Of a stretch of DNA of 64,000 nucleotides, positions 52,401 through 58,400 are shown piece by piece (positions within the stretch are counted from its first letter, which is position 1; each line of letters begins with the position of its first letter). The notes below the pieces were generated by a model that was not told the DNA's origin, did no database searches, and saw only the letters and a program-made list of their open reading frames with translations. The stretch covers positions 99,312,360 through 99,376,359 of the forward strand of contig CM054181.1 of assembly GCA_028829895.1 (NCBI GenBank), given 5' to 3'. The DNA is from Sinotaia quadrata. Taxonomy: Eukaryota > Mollusca > Gastropoda > Architaenioglossa > Viviparidae. The position numbers and the translations under genes are program-made.

Positions 52401-55400
52401 CCGCACAAGATTTGAGAATACTATGCGGGCATCTGTACGGGTAACAAAGTTTCTGGAAACTTGGGGAATTGACAAACCCTTTGCTAATCTGCAAACCAGT
52501 TCAGTTGTCTCCAAGGTTTTAAGTCTTACGGTAAGATTACAGTTTCAATCTTTTGCTTATCTGTAAATGAGCATAGTGGTCTCTAAAGTTTAAAAGCTTG
52601 TGGTAAGAGTGTAATTTTAAATCAATTTCTTAATTTGCATTCTTTGACTTGCAATTGTGTTTCACTTTTTTTTAAACAACAAAACACCTGTGCAATACTG
52701 CAGCTTTGAATAAATGTCCTACCAGCAAAGTTATAACTGTAAAGAAAAATTTACAAATTAAAGACATTGTGATCAATGAAACCAGAATTACTCACTCCAC
52801 TGCTAATTGTTGTTAGCACCGATTCTAGATGTCTGGGTCCCAGGTGTTGTCAGGACCCTGAATCATGGATCATACTGAGTTAAGACCCTTTGCTTAAACA
52901 TAGTGACATTGGCCAGGTTAACTATAAAATGACTCATGTTATCTTTTCTGATAATGCATTGCTAGAGTCAATGACTCACTGATCCATCAGTACAAGAGTA
53001 AATAACTCTATTAATTCTGCAGTTTAAAATTACTATTATGACTAGCTTTATCTGTTGCTAACAACTGTTGTGACTAGTTTTATCTGTTGTGAAATTATGT
53101 TGTGGCTAGCTTTATCTGTTGCTAACAACTGTTGTGACTAGTTTTATCTGTTGTGAAATTATGTTGTGGCTAGCTTTATCTGTTGTTAAATTTTTGTTGT
53201 GACTAGCTTGCCCGAAGTAAAATTACTAGAGTGATTGGACTTATTTGTTGTCAAATTAATACATTGACATTTATACAGTGACTAGTTTTAACTAATGTAA
53301 ACATAATACAGTGATTAGCTTTATTAGTTGTAACATTAGTAATTAGTGTTACTTGATGTATGTGTACAACATATGGCTTTACCTTTTATGAATTCTTATA
53401 GTGGCTTATCTAAACGGTTGTAAAATTACCTTAATGCTGGTTTTTAAATGTTATAAAATTACTATAATGCTGGTTTTAAATGTTATAAAATTACTATAAT
53501 GCTGGTTTTAAATGTTATAAAATTACTACACTGACTAGATTTAAAATTACTACAGATAATGACTTTGCTTGTTGTAAAATTATTACAGTGATTACCTTTT
53601 GTGTTGTATAATTACTGTAGTGTCTGCTTTATCTGTTGCAGAATTAGTACAGTAATGCGTGGTATATGTTATAAAATAATTACCTGTTGTGAAGTTAATA
53701 CAGTAGCTGGCCTTAAATTAGTACAGTACTGTTATATGAGCATTACAGTAGCTGGCCATAGCTGTTGTAAATTAAAATTACTAATATGTCTCACCTTACC
53801 TGTTGTAAAATCCTAGTTTGTCTGAATTTATCTGTTGTAAAATTAATAGTGAGTCTGAACTTAACTGTTGCAAAATTATCGGTGACTGACTTTACTTATT
53901 GTGAAATTACTAGTTTGACTTTACCTGTTGTAAATTTACTTCAGTGACTGGCTTTACATGTTGTGAAATTGGTACAATCTGACTTTACCTGTTGTAAAAT
54001 TTTGAGTATCTTAGCTGCTGAAGTGTTATTAGTATGGGTGTATTATTAATGTGACTGATCTGATTTGCAATATGACAATATATTATATGCTTAAAGCACA
54101 AATACATACAAATTTTATTCTAAGATTAAAAGGCAAAGGTAGAAGAGTAAAGCACACACACTTGCATATGCACATGTACCCACACAAGACTAGATCATAC
54201 ATACTCACACACATACATTCACAACTGTTCATACTGACTTAATACACATACTCATTGTAACTAGCATTATGTCAAGCATATATACATCATATGTTATACC
54301 AACTTAAATCACATTGCTTATCTTTTCTATTAATAAATCTCTACAAACTAAAAACTCTAATGACTTTGCAAAGTATATGAAGTTTTTAATGCAAATTATA
54401 TTTTTGATTTTTTTTTTTTGTGCAAAATACTCATGCTTACTTTACAAAATTTGTCAGCTAAAGGAAAAAGAGATGGATGATGTAAGTTAATTGTTTAAAT
54501 ATAAATTTTTCATTCTGCACTTTTACCCATGCTGTAACATCTATATTATAATATTACTTATGAAGCTTGCCAGAAAGAGACGCTAACAGAATGCTTTAAT
54601 AAATATGTGAATGCAGGTATTACACACCAAAGAAAGTATAAAGCATTTTTAAAAGCCTAAATATAAGGAGAACCGACAGAATGTCAAGCATATCACTGTA
54701 TATTTTGCTTCATTATTTTTTCTTTCTATCAGATACTGAGGAAGATCTATGCATGAAGCACTTGTTTGTACTCAATATTTTTTTAACAGACTACTCCCTG
54801 ATTGCCAAAGCATGATTATTCAACATTCCCAAATACTGATCTTTATGTAAATCTTTGCTTAAAATGTTAGTATGATAATAGATATGTTTTAATGAAAGTA
54901 TACTTTTAAATAATTTATTCTAAACTGTGACTAAATGTTTGCCTAATTTATATTATTCACAGAACTCAGAAAGTAATATAAGCCTACTTATAATGGTGAA
55001 ATTATAATTGCTGAACAGTGATCTAGTTATTAGAGGTGCAATTCTGTTTCACATTACTTTTAAATGAGTAATTAATTGTATGTATGTTTATTTGTGAGTG
55101 TGTTTGTGGTATGCATGAGTGCATGTATGTGTGAGTGTTTATATGTGTATGTGAGTGTGTTTGTAATAATATATATATGTATGTATATATGTGTGTGTGT
55201 GTGTGTATGTGTGAGTATGTATGTTTCAGTGTGTATGTGCACTGGTATAGTAAGGGATGGCACCATCAACGCTGAGTAAAGGGGAAAGAAATGGGAGGGC
55301 ACAAATCAAAAACACAAAGATTGATTTACTTCTTTATATATATCTGGACAAATAAAACATATGCAGTGGGCATCAGCACTAATTCTTGAGCTCATATTTT

Positions 55401-58400
55401 CCCCTGTGCTAAAGAACTTTTTTTCTATGCTGCCACTGGACACTTAAATTCTTTGCTAAGCCATTTACTTGTGCATGTGTTAACCAAGCCATTCTATATG
55501 TGCATGTGTAAGTTAAGCTGTTCTGTATGTGTATGGGTTAACAAAACCATTTTGTATGTATGTGTTAACTCAACTATTCTGTATATTTACACGTTAGCTA
55601 AGTTGTTCTATATGTGTATATTAAGTTAAGCTGTCCTCTATGAGTTAGTTATGCATTGTTCCATATGTGTATATTAAATAACCATTCTGTGTGTTAGTTA
55701 AGCTGTTCATATCATTCTGCGTGTTAATTAATGAGACTTTGTTTGTTCATGCCTCTGTGTATCTTATGTGTTATAGAAAGGAAGACCAAATACTTTAACA
55801 TAAGCAGAGCTTCTCAAAAAACCTGTTCAAGATGCCATGAAACAGTTTCTTATTTGATATTATTTTTCTTCTCTGTGAACACTTTTTAAAAAACCTGTCT
55901 ATCAAACAGTTTACTTTTCAGTTGTTTAGTGTAATATTTCTTTTTGTATGTGTTATCTCTCTTCCTGAATAATTTTGTTTGTCTTTTCATTCCTTGTGTA
56001 TGTTCATACATTTCATTTATTATCTATTTCATCACAATTCATTTATTGTCATCTTATTTTTTTAATTGTGCTTTCCCTTCCTGTATTGTCTGTTCAGTGA
56101 TTTGAAATGCCATAAGAAAATATATTTTCATTATATTAGTTAATATCAACCTTGGACTTTAGGTTAAAGGTTGTAAAAAAAAAAGTGTATATCTTCCGAA
56201 ACAGCAATGAAGCATTTCATTACACTTACATGTTGCTTTTGATTTAAAGAATAAATGAAATATGTTTTATTTACTATAAATTTATAATACTACAATACTG
56301 TTAAGACACTTAGCAGTAATAATTTATTTATGATTTATAATGATTAAATTATGCAAAAATATATGAAACTTAGATGTTAAAATTGCTAGGTATATATACT
56401 TAGCTGCCCTTTCTCCATTTCAAACAATCATTCAACAGTTATTATATGTTATGCATTTATATATTTATGCACATTTGTATATACATATTATCAGTATCTT
56501 TGCCCAGGTGAAAAATAATAATTCTGGTATATTGGCATATACTTCATGTTCAAATAAACCAAAAGCATGAAAGTGTTTTATTTATTGTTTGAAATACTGT
56601 ACAATATTATATCTTATCGCTTCTATTTATTGTTGTAATACTGTAAAAATACAATATAATAGTGCTTGTATTGTTGTAATACTGTAAAATACTATATAAT
56701 AGTGCTTGTATTGTTGTAATACTGTAAAATACTATATAATAGTGCTTGTATTGTTGTAATACTGTAAAATACTATATAATAGTGCTTGTATTGTTGTAAT
56801 ACTGTAAAAATACAATATAATAGTGCTTGTATTGTTGTAATACTGTTAAATACTATATAATAGTGCTTGTATTGTTGTAATACTGTAAAATACTATATAA
56901 TAGTGCTTGTATTGTTGTAATACTGTTAAATACTATATAATAGTGCTTGTATTGTTGTAATACTGTAAAAATACTATATAATAGTGCTTGTATTGTTGTA
57001 ATACTGTTAAATACTATATAATAGTGCTTGTATTGTTGTAATACTGTAAAATACTATATAATAGTGCTTGTATTGTTGTAATACTGTAAAAATACTATAT
57101 AATAGTGCTTGTATTGTTGTAATACTGTTAAATACTATATAATAGTGCTTGTATTGTTGTAATAATGTAAAAATACAATATAATAGTGCTTGTATTTATT
57201 ATTTGTAAAAATACTATATAATAATGCTTGCATTCATTATTTGTAATTCTGTAAAATGCTATATAATAGTGTTTGTATTGTTGTAATATTGTAAAATACT
57301 ATATAATAGTGTTTGAATTTATTGTCTGTAAAATGCTATATAATAGTGTTTGTATTTATTGCAGAGCCTGGCACTCATTGACTCTAATATTATGATGAAC
57401 TCTGCAGGCATAGATCAAGGGTGAGTATACTTTACTCTTATGCTTCTGAGTCATTCATCAAATTGTTATTTACACACATAATTATGAACTCCGCAATTAC
57501 AGATCAGAGGTAAGCAATACACTTAAATCTTATGTTTTTGTATAGTTCATTGATTTCATTTTTATTGAGTCTTATATAATTATGAATACTTCATCATAGA
57601 TCAAGGATTATCTCATATTTTTGTGTTAATAACTTTAATATCAAGTTTGTTCATAGAGATCAAGGAAAGTAATACAATCATCTATCATATTTCTAAGACT
57701 CCTGCATTCATTGATATACAGATTTAATTTTAAATTAATAGAGTTAATAATATATTCTGTGATAGTCATCTCTAACAAAGCTATGTCTGAGTGTAAACAT
57801 GTGTGTGCAAATTCTGACTTTTATACTTATTTTCAAGCTTGGTCTAATAGGGTGAAAGTTAAAATGCCAAAACAGTTTGGTTGGAAATAGGAAAACATAT
57901 GACAAAAAGTATCATTAATTAAATTAAATAAAGTGCTTTGGAAATTTTACAGTATACTAGCAGCAGACCGAAACCTGCAGGATGAGATTAATTCTCGGTT
58001 AGAGCAGCGCCTCTGTCATGTGAGCAATAGGTAAGAGCGTATTTTGCATTTTTTGTTCATGGAACTGTAGTATGATTGTTTCCTTTACTTTCCTGAGGTA
58101 TTATTTTTATTAGTGATCCTTTTAATGGTAGGTCTTTTTAACTGTCTCAAAAAAAATACAGTGCCTAACATTAAAGTTGGCTAGGACTAAGAGAAAGTTA
58201 GACATTTGATTTGGAAAGATGGGTAGGGAGTTAATTTTTTGCATTGGACACAAATTAAACAGGATATTTTCTAAGGAAAATAAGCTTTCCTGAATACTTA
58301 CCAGATTTGCATTCTATATGAGTATCGTAATATTCCATACACATGCAAACCAGTGAGAAAAATTGGTTCAAGTAATGGGAGATAAACAATTAAGGAGCTT

